A program made the translations under genes and the position numbers. A stretch of 64,000 bases of DNA from Lycorma delicatula (Eukaryota > Arthropoda > Insecta > Hemiptera > Fulgoridae): NCBI RefSeq assembly GCF_047948215.1, contig NC_134456.1, positions 62,081,529 through 62,145,528 on the forward strand, in the 5' to 3' direction. Each line of letters starts with the position of its first letter. Within the stretch, counting starts at the first letter, position 1. Under the pieces are notes generated by a model, which was not told where the DNA came from, did no database searches, and saw nothing but the letters and a program-made list of their open reading frames with translations. Below are positions 34,145-47,882 of this stretch, one piece after another.

Positions 34145-36160
34145 AAATGTACAAAATTAATACAAACATAAAAAACATATAAATTTTGAAAAGAATATTT
34201 CAGTAAAAAACATGTAAAATAGAATTAAAAATTACTTCAATAATTTCCTATAAAAAATCAAACCCTCAAGAAAATTGCAAAAAAATAAATTATAAAATAG
34301 TTCCTTACAAAACTACCAGTATAATATTTAAAAAGACGATACTTATGATGTCACCTGTAAAACTTGTTCCACTTTAAGATCTCGGGGTACAGATAAAGGT
34401 TAAAATTAATTACAAGAAAGCAAAGGTAGGTTATCTTGTTAATATAAGAAAATGTAACTGCGCTAGAAATTTATAAAACAATAAAATAGTTAAAAACCTG
34501 GGAATAATAAACTATACCTACAATCTATTTTTAAATAGCTCGAAAACCCTTTAACTGTAGATTATTTTCTTAGCTTTCAGAATGATAGGAATAAAATCAT
34601 AATTTTAGAGTAAACTTTATTATTAAGATTTGGTTATCTCAAAAAATTTACTCAAGTATACAACAATTGTGCCGTGAAATTAATGTGTATTACATAACTA
34701 CTAAAATTACAATCAAATCAATAATAAATAATTTTTAATTTAATGGGCAAATGAAGTAAATAACAAAACTAATAGAAATACTCTTGATATGTCACAAAAA
34801 GAAGAATGAAAATTTATTATTTTATAATTTCATCTCTTATGCTTTTTGGAGTTACGTATACTCGTAAAATAAAATAAATATAAAACATATGTTTCCTTAT
34901 GCTGTTGCTATTTACTTGAATGAGGTTAAAAATCTCCTATTTACTTAAAATACTGAGGTTATTTGAACTGTAAGGTTCATTGTGTGAATATAGCGGAATA
35001 AGCAAGAGAGTTCGCTTAGTTACCTTTTATTTCTCTTATCGACTTTTGTTACTTTTAAAAATCGTTCGCGTGGTAGGTATTTTGATATATTCTTTAAAAT
35101 ATTTTAATAGATTCTTAAGTATTTTTTTCATCTCCATTAACTGTATGGAAAGTATTCGTCTAAATATCTATATTTTAAAGAAAATATCCATCAACAACAG
35201 TTATAACACTTGTGATATAATTTAATTTCCCCTACAATTTGTTCGTTAAATATAGATTTTTAAGCATACACTTTAAAATTATTAATACTTGACTATATTT
35301 CAATGATTGAAAGCTTGATACAGCAGCGATTGGACCTTCTTATACTTTATACTTTACTAAAAATGATTCTTTTATTATAAATAAAACATTATGAATGTTA
35401 TAGGTTTGTAAAAGTATGGGTGTATCATTACATATTCAACATGAGAGTTTTCTCACTCTAGCACTATCCTATTCTTGCTCTCTTTCTTGCAGTCTCTCTC
35501 TCCCTTTTTATCTCCCTATTTAACACTTTCTCATTTAACAATTCAATTGAATATAAAATACATAGTAAAAAACTTTGAGGGACTGTCAGGGAAAATTATG
35601 AATAAATAAAAAAAGAATATGTAATAAATATTAGTTATTAGACAAATAAATAGCATATATCAAACAATAGCATATAATATATTATAATATATAATAATAT
35701 AACAATAATATAATACAACGCCTGTTATTGTTTAAGATAATCGAAAAAAAGCGTAATTTTAGTTAAAAACAACTAAACAGTTTAGTCTGTCCAATACAAC
35801 TTATAATACTCGCTTTTTACACAGATTGGACAATTAAAATATATCTAAAAAAAAATAGACAGCATGAACTATAGACCAGTCAGAGATAAGCCTACCGTTA
35901 ACAAAATTTAAGGAAGGGGAAATTCGTTTAATTCTGCTATGATTAAAAATTTTTTTCTTGTCCGTTGCATATATTTCAAGAATAAATAAAAGTTTCGCAG
36001 GATGAGAAATCATCTTTTATTAAGCAATATTACCATAATTTCCATTAATATTACTTACATTGATAAATAAATTTGCGTTGTATTTCTTTTAAAGTATTTT
36101 TTTTTTTTTCATTTTATTGAAGTTTATTTATACCTCATTCTATTCTCATTACTATTTTTT
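34145..36160. other. A+T-rich intergenic DNA, nothing recognised
   Basis: No gene or repeat is recognised. A CT-rich stretch lies at about 35474-35520 and A+T-only simple sequence at 35640-35715. Confidence 0.45.
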
Positions 36161-36169
36161 TTTTTTTTA

Positions 36170-36965
36170 TCTCGGTAAGTACTATGTACAGTAAGTATAG
36201 TTTACAGTGACATCGGATATAGTGACCAAAAACTTGTCTCTTGGTTAGTTTAGTATGCTTTTAACGCATGAATACAGTATGTACATTGTTTATAATGACA
36301 TCGGGTTGTAGTGACATATCGGTTATTATGACTTTTTTCCACTGCAATGCAACATTTTATCGTTTGTAATAACGGACAGAAGTGACTCATCGGTAACGTA
36401 GTTCACTAATATCTACATTGTAGCTACAGAAATATTTTGACGGTTCCTTATTTCTTACATATGTACTGCAGTTTTTTTTTTTTTTAATTTCTTCGTGTAC
36501 CAGATTATTGTAAACTGAAACAGTCACATTCGTGACTTTTTCAGTTTCAACTAATAAGGACACCGTCTAAGAATTAGGCGTAGGTCATTCAACAATATCG
36601 GTGATATGGAAGAACCGTGAAAAAATTAGGAAAACTTTTTAAACAAATTCTATGAAATCAAAAAAATTACGGCCTTGTCAACATAATGGCGTAACGCAAA
36701 ATAACCGACTTTTTACAGAAAAAAAAATATTTTTTACAATCCTTCTCTCTCTTGTTTTACTCTACCGTATTTGCATTTATTATTGCGTAGGTTTGTTTTT
36801 TTTGTTTTTTTATAATATTTTTGCGGAAATAAATTATTATTATTAGTTTTAAATAATTATTATTATTACTGTAGTACAATACCCGTACAGATAGCATATT
36901 AAAGTAGTACCACTAAGCTACCTAAACATCGGTTATTGTGACTATCGGTTATAATGACCCAAAAT
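36170..36965 (+). mobile_element. pogo/Tigger-like DNA transposon relic
   Basis: Both ends carry repeats of the type TGACATCGGTTATAATGAC: near 36209-36230, 36294-36331 and 36926-36959. Iterated CGGTTATAA.GAC motifs are typical of pogo/Tigger termini. The interior encodes ELGVGHSTISVIWKNREKI (about 36573-36630). This matches the helix-turn-helix segment of the CENP-B/pogo N-terminal DNA-binding domain (E.GVG.STVS.I.K...KI). The DDE domain is missing. The exact ends were not fixed. Confidence 0.65.
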
Positions 36966-37007
36966 CGTCTGTTTGTTCCTTGAAGGTATTAACGATATTT
37001 ACTGGGG

Positions 37008-37345
<338 letters not shown>

Positions 37346-37349
37346 GTGT

Positions 37350-38530
37350 TTAGACGATAGAAAAAGAATTTTAATTGATTTGTAGAAAACTCGGAATAGA
37401 TATTTTGTATACTCAAGTTGGCAGTAGCGGGAAACGTGTCTTTTATATGGTTTTATCAAATTTAATCATGACACGTGTATTTCATCAAGATAATATATAG
37501 ATGTTTTTTGTTTAATTTTGCATATTAAAAAAATAATATTTTTATCAATTTTAATTTAAAAATATACAGGTTCATCGTATAAATAAAGAAACTAATTTTA
37601 GATTCCCTGTAAGAGAAAAAAATTTATTTTTTTAAAACCTTTATTTCTTGTATGTAAATGTTTAATGCAATGTTTGATTAAGTGAATAAATTAAATAATA
37701 CGTTTCGATTGGAAGTTTAATTTGCATTACAAACAACGTAGGAAGATAAATAATACTTTTACAGTACTTTATCGTAGTCCGTTGATTAAAATGGATTAAG
37801 GGATCACTACCATTCCTACAATTTTCTTTGTAAAAATTAAAAAATGTTTACTTCGTAAAAATTTCTACTTTGTATATTTAATAGGTTTTACTAGTAGCTT
37901 TTTTGTACTTGTAAAATATTTGTACTTTCAATATACATCTACTTTTAATACATATATAATTTTGTACTTTTTCTATCAGTCAATATTACGTAATTTTCAT
38001 CACTATTTATTTGTGCTATTTTGTTTAATTCACATAATTTTCTCGCTAAAAGATTGATAAAATATCTTTTAACTATATTTGCTACGTATTTGTCGTCAAA
38101 GAAATATATTAAGATCGTTATTTTACCTAATTTAAAATCCATCAAGATATTCCACTGAGAAACTAAAAAAAAGTTCTTGAAAAAATAATTATTTACGATG
38201 AAATAGATAGTATTATAATGAAAATTATTGAGTTTATTTACATGCAGAATTGTCTTGGTTCATACTCGTATATGCTGAGTTATCTACATCTTATTTTTCC
38301 TCCAACCACCCTCACTTAATTTTTATTTCACAAATTTTGAAAATTCTCCTATTGTTAAGAGTTTGTTTCCACCCGATAGGTTTCTTCTAAATTCTAAGTC
38401 TACTTGTTTCAACAAGACGTATTCAGTCTGTTGTTAGATTAAATTTACTGTTTAAACGTAAGGAAATCTTTCTTCGGAAAACAGCCAAATATTATCGTTA
38501 GAGTATTTTCTGAATTTTGATTTTTCCTGT
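37350..38530. other. A+T-rich intergenic DNA, nothing recognised
   Basis: No gene is recognised. Confidence 0.5.
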
Positions 38531-38534
38531 CTTC

Positions 38535-38670
38535 TTAGGCCTTCTTTATTTCATCACCACTTAAGACAGATGAAACAGTTCTGTATATTTCTAAACCTTC
38601 TCTAATTTTAAGCTTGAATGCTCTTGCACCAAGTCGTCGATTAAAACCATCGTATTTTGTTAAGAAAATA
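38535..38670 (-). pseudogene. coding-like island, unrecognised
   Basis: The minus strand holds about 43 open codons ending at the stop 38535-38537. They include YDGFNRRLGARAFKLKIREG and TVSSVLSGDEIKKA. The composition is protein-like while the flanks are not. No start, splice sites or family could be assigned. Confidence 0.25.
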
Positions 38671-39009
38671 ATTTTTTAATGTTAAAAAGTCATTGGCGTT
38701 AAAAAAATTTTGACAATTTTTCAGAGAAAACATCAAATAATATTTTAATGTAAAATAATGAAATCAATTTTTCCAGTATAATGATTCTTCAGCTTTTTAA
38801 TGGAATAAAATTCACACTAGTTATTCAGTGTTTCTAACGATTCAAGCTTCTCAACTGAATACTTCAGTTACAGTAAAACTTGTTACCTAACTTTTTAATT
38901 ATTATTTATTCTCTGTATTGTTGATTTATTTTCTTTAAATTATCAATGCTAATACATGTAGTACAGGTGCCGCAATAACCTAAGCGACTAAAAATAGACC
39001 ATAAGTAGA

Positions 39010-40057
39010 AAAACTTATTACATCATTTTATCATATATGAAATGAAAGAAAATTCAAAAAAATTATGTAAAACAACATCTTGAAAATAGAAACAATTTTG
39101 TTTCCCACATTCCGACAATCTTATGCGAAGGCTACCCTTCACACTTTGCAGTGCGGCCACAGAAATTTGAGTTACTTCTTTTCGGATCCGTTGTTTAAGA
39201 TTCTCCAGGTTGCACGGTGGGGGTGGTGGTGGCGTTTTGAAAAAGTTTAATCTCAAGTACCTCCAAAGGAAAAATAATATTTGGTGGTCTTGTAGGCACC
39301 GGAATGTCCCCGGCCTTTGAAATAACGTGATTAGGAAATATTTTCCTTACAGTTTTCATGGAAATCCGTGGTGGGGCTTGTAGCACGATCTTGTTGAAAT
39401 AATGTGTTTTGATTAACAGGATGACAAATTAATCAGGGTAAAGGAAGTGTTCTAACAAGCTGACGTTAATTTACCGTAACTTTGCTCTCGTCGTCGTCCT
39501 CAAAGCAGTATGATCGTATAATTCCAATTGATGAAATGGTGCATCAGACTGTCACTCTGGCATTACGGAGCGCTTTTCGTTTAATCTTGAAGGATTTTTT
39601 ATACTACACCAATACTGAAAATTTTCGGGCTTATTGACAAAGCCCGAAAGGTAGAAATGAACCTTATAACTCACCAAAATAATGCTTAAAAAATGTGGAT
39701 TAATATTACCGATGACAGAAAGTCAGTCGATTTGCAGGATCAACATCATTCACTGCATGCAGTATCTGAAACTTACACAGATGGTAATAGAGAATTTGGT
39801 TAAAAATGTTTCTTACTCTGCGATCAGAAACGACTCTGCGATGAAATGTTGTAGAGATGCCTCAAATTAATGCTTCCAGTTCATTCCAATGTGAAATCCA
39901 TTTCCACAAAGTTTTTACTGCAGGGACAGAAAGCACCGAATCATTATGAAGAACATTAAAATTATTCCGAAATACTTACTCCGTGATTAAGTAACTCATT
40001 ATTTTTGTAACGTGCTTTAACAGCAAACGTTCGGTATACACCGTTCCTCAACTCCAT
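39010..40057 (-). pseudogene. Tc1/mariner-superfamily (IS630-like) transposase pseudogene
   Basis: The minus strand reads through a nearly complete but broken transposase. FAVKARYKNNELL lies near the start (ATG at 40055-40057), followed by VPAVKTLWKW, NDVDPANRLTFC and a decayed first catalytic block. Then come GIIRSYCFEDDDESKVTVN (about 39478-39525) and the second catalytic Asp in QQDRAT (near 39388). Next are PNHVISKAGDIPVPTRPPN and the C-terminal NLKQRIRKEVTQISVAALQS (about 39150-39215) through the RLSEC..Q.CFYFQ end. This is the order of the widespread insect family with W.PRSPD..P, IR.EV..IS and RL..C...G.HFEHL. Frameshifts and stops are numerous. The terminal repeats were not found. Confidence 0.8.
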
Positions 40058-40059
40058 CG

Positions 40060-41223
40060 CGATTGAATGGTAGTAGATAGTAGATAGCAATAAGGGCTAC
40101 AAGATAGCGATAATTTTATTCTCACCGCTCATCAATAATTGACTACATCAGGTTTTGCCCGTTATTTCTGCTATAAACCAATTTTTAATATTCTGTATGC
40201 GTGTTTACATTTTTTTTTTTTCAAATAATTACATACTTGAATCAATCTCATATCTTTTCGGTTCATTAATGTAAAATATTATAATTCACATGATAACTTC
40301 CATTCTATCCATCAGTAATGGGTTATTTGTCAATTTTCAAGTGTCTATTAATAACAACATCTCCCTTGTATATTATGTGTGACAATACAGGAAAATCTAC
40401 TCATTTGATCTTACCTTTGGGTATGTAGGTCAATAAACACTTGTTCCACAGTTCTTATAGCGCTAGAGGTTTTTTCAACCGCTGCTCCAAAAATTACTTG
40501 AAGAAATTCGTTGGATTCTCCTTAATGTCAGTGAATAAAAAGACATTCATTTTCGCTTTTTTGGTTTGATGTCTTTAACTTTATAAAAAAAATACTGTAA
40601 AAAGGATACTGATAAAAAAATACAACTAGTGAATTTAAGTGTAATTAAAACTTTTTTTTAAGCAGAAATAGTAACAAAGTCAATGTTCACTGTTAAGAGT
40701 TCCAGTACGGTTCTTCTTTTTAGTGAGCAAGTTTTCTTTGATTTGAAATATATGTTTTCAAACAGGATACAACTCGCTTTCGTAAAATAGGCTAATCGTA
40801 TATAGGGGTATTAAGTGTTCCCAAACAGAAAGTGTTCTTAAATAATAGAAAACTCTTCAGCTATTACATCTCATTGAAAAAGTACATTTTAAAATCTAGC
40901 ACATATGACGAAACGTTTTTTTATCAGCTACCTACACAACTTTCAAACTAAACGTTAAATTAATTTTGGAGTAAAAGGTAAGTTAAAATTAATGCTTGTA
41001 ATATTAGAAATAAATACACGGAGTACAAAAAATACGCTCGTTAATGTATACATAAAATTAACTCCAAAATTTTCTTGTAAGAATACCACGTTACCTAAAC
41101 TTAAATCAGAATATTATGGTCGAGCGAAGTTTACATATATCGCTTATTAAGCTTATATTGTATACTTACATAAATATTGAAGTACCTATTTTCTAATTAT
41201 TATACCAATAAGCCGGCCAGTTT

Positions 41224-41275
<52 letters not shown>

Positions 41276-44200
41276 CGCACACGCGCACCATATTATAACT
41301 ATTAAATTAAAAATCTTTTCCAAATTTAATTGCAATTTTTAAAACATGTTTTAAAAGTTTGCGAATACTAAAAATATGGGTCATAAAATAGCGGGCACAA
41401 TTTATCGGCCTACAGAAAAGTAGTAGAAAAAAGTAAAAGAAAAGTAATAAGAAAAATTACTAGACTGAATGGAGTGAAACAATAATAAAGAGTTATTTAC
41501 GACCTAAATAAATTGCAATAAACAACATAACCTTGGCTGTTATAGCGTGACAGAATTTTTTTTGGAAACCATTCCAGTGATTAATGACTCGCACTTAAAT
41601 CCTAAATATTGTCAAGAATACAAGTTTTGTGAACTTCAGATAGAGACTGTTTGGAGAAAAAACGATAACTGGAATTTTAACTGAATTAAAATCACATTCA
41701 AAAAAAGAAATGTATAATATTATGTTACGATATACAGCAAAATATCAAAAAAATAAACTGATAGATATTTTCATGAATATTATCACAGCTATCTAAATCA
41801 AGTTAATTTTCAGTCAAGTTTTTGACAGTTAAAATAATTATGACTGACCCTTCATCTGTCATTTTAATGATTTAAGATTTCTCCATTTCTTCTATTCTGG
41901 GCTTATCATTTCACTAAACACTTTTTGATTGTATTCTCCGTCTTAAATTACTTTCTTCACGCATTCTAATCCTTGACTACATCAACACTTTTAATTTTGT
42001 GTACCGTCTTTTATTAAATTAACTAAACCACTTCATTATAATATGAATCGCCAACAATATTCCACTTGATATCTTTCCTAGAAAAACAAGAATCGTTTAT
42101 TTCATTCATTTAGCCCAAATAACTAGTCTAAATCATTAATTGATTATTAAAATACAATTAGATTAATAATCTTAAATAAAAGATTATGCATTCTCCGACA
42201 CCATAGGTGAAATAATGTAGTGATTGTACTATGTAATAATGTATTAGATTTACCTACTAATGTAGGTGATACATTACTAAATATGCTTGTCTCGATTTCC
42301 AATACAGATAAATATTTTTACGGAAAATACAATAACTTTCATATTACAACTGGAAATCATGTATTGGTTTTCCAGATAGTTTACAGCTTTTCACTGATGA
42401 TCTAACAGGATTTTACACGTTAAGTACACCTAAAATTAGATTTCAAACATTATTAAAGAGTAATGGTACCTGTAATTCATAAGCCAAACGAAGGCCAAGT
42501 TGTGAGAGCTTACATGAAATTGTTTTAGTGCTATTATTTTTTAAAAGAATGAGGTTATCAATTCCAACGGTATGTAACGTTTTACATACATTCAAACCTC
42601 ACTAACGACAAAATTTACCAATTTTAATAATACTATATTTATTTTGTGGAAAAATTTTTTCTAGTGACCCTATTTTGCACCAAAAATTTAAAAGGAAATA
42701 ATTTCTTAACTAAAAATGTATTTTTAATATAAACACACTTTGGTTGTGATCATTGTTTAATGTTGGACTTTTGTAAAGATATATAATATATAATGCCATG
42801 CTATATTTAAAGTATTTTCTTGGAAAAAGTTATGAAAATTAATTTTTTAAGAATTTAACTCTACTCCAAAAAGAATTATACTCTAGCTCCAAAGATCGAT
42901 ATCTAATTCCCGGAACCAATTTATTTATGTCGTTTTTCTCCATTTCTTTTATAATTTTTACCAAGACGTAGATTCATACAAATAAAGAGCTACGCTGAGC
43001 GGTAATTGGTTTTATCATCAGTATGCACTACGAAGAAAAGTATATATAAAAAAGTACACGAAATAAAAGCAAATCAATAATAAACAATATTATTTGATCA
43101 AAAAAAGTACTTACGAATCACTAGAAAATAAGTGTTTAACCTAGATTTTCAAATAAGAATTTAAAAAGTATAAATAACTTCTGTAGCTGTTTTTTGACTG
43201 TTGTCATTGTAGACAATTTCAGCAGAAAGCGTAAATTTACTTTTAATATATACTTAGATCTTCAATCCGACTGCTCTCCACGACTTAGTGCATTCCTCTT
43301 TTGTAGACTGGATAGATAAACTTATCTCAAAAAAGATGACCACTAACATTATTAAATCAATTAAAACGATATCTCCTCAAATGAACAAAGTTGGGGATAA
43401 TAGTTTAACGTTCTTATGACTTCACAAAAGCATTTCAACCAATTAAAAATTTAAAAAGGCTGTTGGACATTGATCCCTTATTGTTGCTAAACGATGAATT
43501 TCTGTTTAACTTTTTATAAAATAATTTTCATAATTATCCACATTCTTTTTAAAATGTTGCTTTAGTTTTTCGTGTTTATTGGTAACGACTTTTTTCATTC
43601 GGACGTCGTTTTTTATGGGTTTATCAATTTGTAAAAAATAATAATAAAGTGACTTTAAAGACGCATTAGAAAGTGTTATAATTCTTCTTCAAAGTTTAAC
43701 TATTCTACTTCCGACAAGTAAGGTTTAATAACTTGTTAATAAAGCATTTGTTTTATATTTAGCAACGAATTCAAAAAGTTATTAATTAAAGAAGTATTGA
43801 AATATTTTTTTTAGTGCTTTATTACATAAATTTATTTTTTTCATATAAATATAAAAAATATTCACTTTTTTATATAAAAAAAAGATATTCAGCTGTGACA
43901 GTCAGTGTCCTTGTTTGCAATTTAAATAAAATTATTGTCAATAACATATAATTAATTCTATTTGTAGTTATAATTTTTTTTATTTAAAAATGGAAGTTCT
44001 TTTAACCGTGCAGCTGACTAATGTAATCTCCTACATGTCATGTAATCTCCTGGTAATCGTGTCATGAATTTTTTTTTGTAATGATTGAAGTAAGATATTT
44101 ACTTAATTGTTTGCTGACTTATAAGAGTAATAATGATCATTTCTTGAACTCATTGAAAATGCGTTTATAAGCTAAATATCTCTTGCAGTTCAGTAGGCTT

Positions 44201-44855
44201 GAAATATTGTTATGCAACAACTCATCCGGCTCACTGAAGAAGGCAAAGGATAAGGCAATACACTCCTTATTTCCTCAGTAAGGCTGTTATTCTATGTTGG
44301 CTGTTTTTCATTGAGCTTTTTTAAAAGTGACTTGTGATAAAACTAGGAGGCTTTTAACCGTTTCTTTTATGGCAATTGATAAATATGATACATTTTTCTA
44401 ATTTATGATAATTTTTGCAACGATTACTTGACAGAAAATTAGTTTCTGTGTATTATAATGAAACTAATAACCTAATGACGCCTAAAAATTTAGGCTACAT
44501 TAAGATATTATAAAAAACCATTTTTTTTTCTTTTTACAGACAATTAGTTTTTCAGTTTTACTTAGTTATTTAAAATAACAGCGATGTATTAATAACGTAA
44601 TGTTCATTTGGAATATTAATTAAATTTAACACAAGTAAATGAGTTACATTAACGTTCTGTAAGATACTTAAAATTTAAAATTTTCCACTGACTTCCAAGT
44701 AGATGGGACGAATTGGGGCGAAAAACTAATCCCGACCTCGTAACCTATAACGATTACTAACACAACACAGTTAAGAAGCACAGCTTTTAGGGTCAGCTAC
44801 TGCTAGAGAATGTTTGTGTTTATCGAGATGAATTAAAAGCAATTTTACTCGTGTT
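40060..44855. other. A+T-rich intergenic DNA with few landmarks
   Basis: No gene is recognised in about 4.8 kb. A TA microsatellite lies at 41226-41268. A phrase at 44190-44285 (CTTGCAGTTCAGTAGGCTTG, then CTCACTGAAGAAGGCAAAGG) has a weak echo at 45510-45560 (CTCCTGCAGTTCGATGGGTA). The two may be fragments of one old repeat. The frame at 42220-42405 has no known domain. Confidence 0.4.
41226..41268. repeat. TA microsatellite
   Basis: A pure TA run of about 21 units followed by GTATATACGCACACGCGCAC. Confidence 0.95.
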
Positions 44856-44859
44856 TTCT

Positions 44860-44860
<1 letters not shown>

Positions 44861-44912
<52 letters not shown>

Positions 44913-44946
44913 CATATGGTTGTACACAAATATATATATATATATT
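44861..44946. repeat. GT/TA microsatellite pair
   Basis: Three GT units run into a long TA run (to 44910). After a 20-base gap a second TA run covers 44931-44946. The Ile/Tyr-rich frames here are artefacts. Confidence 0.95.
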
Positions 44947-44949
44947 TAC

Positions 44950-46035
44950 TCAAATAAATATTATACATACTAAAAACGTGTTTTTGAAGCGTTTAATGTG
45001 TAGATTAGAAAATATTTGTTTTTACATAAGTAAAAATTTTGTTTATAATTGGTTTTCAGAAATAAAATACAATCATTACTGTTTGTTAGCACGTGGTAAC
45101 AGATAATTTTTTTAAAGATATGTTTTTCTTAATTTATTGATTTAAATTCTTAATTCCAGATAAAACGTCTGTATTGCTCATCACGATCATAACATCATCA
45201 CGAGAGCAGTGTTTTGAATACATATTTTTTTGTGTTATATTTTCATCGTAAATTAAACTTTATTGCAAGTGTCTATTTCTGTAACAGATTGGTCAATTTT
45301 TTCTAAATTAACGTACTTATATATAAAAATACAATTTAAAGACTCAGTGGTAAAAAGTAAATTATTATTAAAGCAAAGAATTGATTATAAATAAAAGAAT
45401 CGTTCCGAATTTGAGGAATAGTATTACTTTCACTGAATTTAATGATGTTTACTGTACAAGCCAGCCCTTGTTTTGAAAAAAGTAAAAGTGGCAGTTATTA
45501 AACTGAGTAGCTCCTGCAGTTCGATGGGTATGGTATAGCGATGTATTCCTTTTAACGAATGTAAAAAACAGTAATTCAACCCCCAATTTTTTTTAATAAT
45601 CCTAGCCCAGAATGTTTATTGTACTTAGGAATTATTATGCCATTTTCGAATGCGACTCTTGTCTGGTTATTTAGTCATGGTTGTTACAGTATTTGAAAAA
45701 AAATTTAATAAAACATTAAAATATATTAAAAATATCTACAAATAAGAAATTATGCTTTTTAATACCAAATTACCCGTCTCATAAAAAGCAATAAATTCAA
45801 TTAATTTTAAATTAAATTTGCGTAATATAGCAGTAATGTGAATGAAGTCCTACTAAATGAGAGGAAGTGTAAAATTCAAATTAAATTTGACAATTAGTCG
45901 TATCTAGAATTAGACCAACAATTTGATAAACAAAAACTACAATTTGATGCTCTAAAACAAACTAGTGTAATAATTATTTAACTTGAGTTATGGAATTCTT
46001 ATTTTTAATAACTGTCGTCATTAGCCTTTCCTTCC
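44950..46035. other. A+T-rich intergenic DNA, nothing recognised
   Basis: No gene is recognised. The upstream part of the following LINE could extend here undetected. Confidence 0.4.
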
Positions 46036-46039
46036 TCTA

Positions 46040-46850
46040 TGTTCTTCGATACTAAGTCGGGCGTACCCGAAGACTCAGTTATGGATCCTGTTCTACTCGT
46101 ATATTCCTTCTTCACTGTGGTCAACGTCACCGTTGCTTCTTTTGCGGAAAAACGGCTCTTCTAGCTGCTAATGTGGACCCAACAGTAGCTTCGACTATTC
46201 TACAATCTGGGTTAAACCAAATCAACAAGTGCTGTGAAAATGGAAGATAAAGGTTAACCGAATGAAGTCGAGTCACGTGACATTCGCTTTGAGAAAATGG
46301 GACTCTCCGCGAGTGATTTTAGACGGCTTTTTTTAATCCCGCATACCGAAAGCGTAAGGTACCTAGGACTTCAACTGGATCTTCATCTTACATGTAGGGA
46401 AAAAAGAAAGCAATTAAATGTCAAGCTTAAGGAAATGTACTGTTTGTTGGACAGGAGGTCCCAGTTATCATTGTCTAATAAACTGTTTTTGTACACATAA
46501 GTCCTGAAACCGATTTAGACCTCTTGAAATTAAAATATGGGGAACAAGCAAGTGCAATGTCGAGATTTTATAGCGGTTCCAGAAAAAATTGTAAGGTGTA
46601 TCACACAGGCGACGTGGTTTGGAAAAATACTGAGGTCCATGAATATTTGGGTTTATGCTGCCTGCATCCGAGAAGAAATAAAACGCTTCAGTTCTAGATA
46701 TGAACTGTGCCTGAACAACTACGTGAATCACTTAGTCATGAACTTCCTAGATAATTGAAAGGACGTTAGACGGCTGTAACGACTCTACATGCTGGATCTT
46801 AGTGACTATGTGATTTATGGTAGCGCATCTTCTGAGTGCCCTATTTTTAT
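46040..46850 (+). pseudogene. jockey-like LINE ORF2 relic
   Basis: The + strand shows SGVPEDSVMDPVLLVY (degenerate GVPQGSVL.P.L motif, about 46055-46102). MKSSHVTF-type sequence (ETKSSHVTF in the family) follows near 46262. ESVRYLGLQLDLHLTCREKR follows, with KLKEMYCLLDRRSQLSLSNK and LFLYT to 46500. A frame change leads to ATWFGK, CIREEIKRFSSRYELCLNNY and VNHLVMNFLDN (to 46758). This is the canonical order of the jockey-type C-terminal half. The YADD motif is lost and several stops are present. The same C-terminal motifs occur in the relic at 18.4-18.7 kb. Confidence 0.85.
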
Positions 46851-46854
46851 TTAA

Positions 46855-47875
46855 TCTTCTCTAGTTTTGTTTTTTTTTGTTTTGTAGTTAATTTTTTCTT
46901 CCTCGTTGTTCATCTCTTCCTTCTTTTTTGATTCCTGTTTATCGTTTGACTTGTTATGTTACTGATAGGCCTATTTTTCGAGTTTCAAATGTATACACTT
47001 TCCACACAAGTTATAATACTAATTTGTAATTACTGTGGAGTTTCGATGGCAACTTCCTGTCAAATTTTTGTATATGATCAAACTTACTTAAGGTTTCTAT
47101 AAGATTTATCCGATTGTAAATAGAATTTGTAACAGAAACTGACCTCTCCTTTGTACCAGAGTATGTATTCAATGTATTTTAATTATGTATTCAATGCTTG
47201 AATACATAATTCAAGCATTTTAGTCAGTAATACACCATAATTATAATTTTAATAATTTTGTAAAAATAAATTATTGATCCAAAAATAATCTTCACGATAA
47301 TCCTTTCTGAAATTCAAATCCAGTATCGTATAACGTAGCAATTTTAAGAACCATTACATGCATTCAGTCTGTTGTACTTTTATTACGAGCAGGTTTTATT
47401 TACAAAAAAATAAAAAATAAAAATACAAGTGAATCTTATAACATAAAAAGGATTAAGAAGGGTCCAATTACAAATGGTTTAAAAGGCATCTTGAGAAGGT
47501 AACTGCCCAATGACAGTATTCCAACGGGAATTAAAAATTTAGTTAATTTGGATAAATGAACTCACAATGGTACGTATACTTAACATTATATTTACCAGAC
47601 ATAACTATACGATAACTTTAGTTTAATGTTATTTCAGTCATGATACAGAGTTGTTAGTGGTCTACTAAGCCTAGATCAATAAGTATTATCAAATAAAGAA
47701 ATTTATTCATTTTTAAAAATGCATTTGATATAAGAAGAAGTTTTCTGTATGAAAGCACCCCTTGTATATTTTCTGGAATCTGTCTCAAACTTTTGTTTAT
47801 TATGCTGTACTACTTTTGAACAATTAATAATTATCCATATTTCTGTCAAATTTCATTACTAGTGTTGAATTTTTG
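46855..47875. other. A+T-rich intergenic DNA with one strong hairpin
   Basis: No gene is recognised. A perfect inverted repeat occurs at 47181-47211 (separate entry). Confidence 0.45.
47181..47217. repeat. overlapping hairpins
   Basis: AATTATGTATTCAA (47181-47194) and TTGAATACATAATT (47198-47211) are perfect complements across a 3-base loop. The right arm can also pair differently: AATGCTTGAA with TTCAAGCATT (to about 47218). Two structures are therefore mutually exclusive. Confidence 0.85.
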
Positions 47876-47882
47876 CCTATTT

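Noticed and set aside
43260..43310. Minus-strand reading resembling the ...KSWRA... end of a LINE ORF
   Set aside because: Only about 12 residues, with no other LINE motif nearby; too short to support.
44771..45106. Tyr/Ile-repeat frames around 44.9 kb
   Set aside because: Artefacts of the TA microsatellites.
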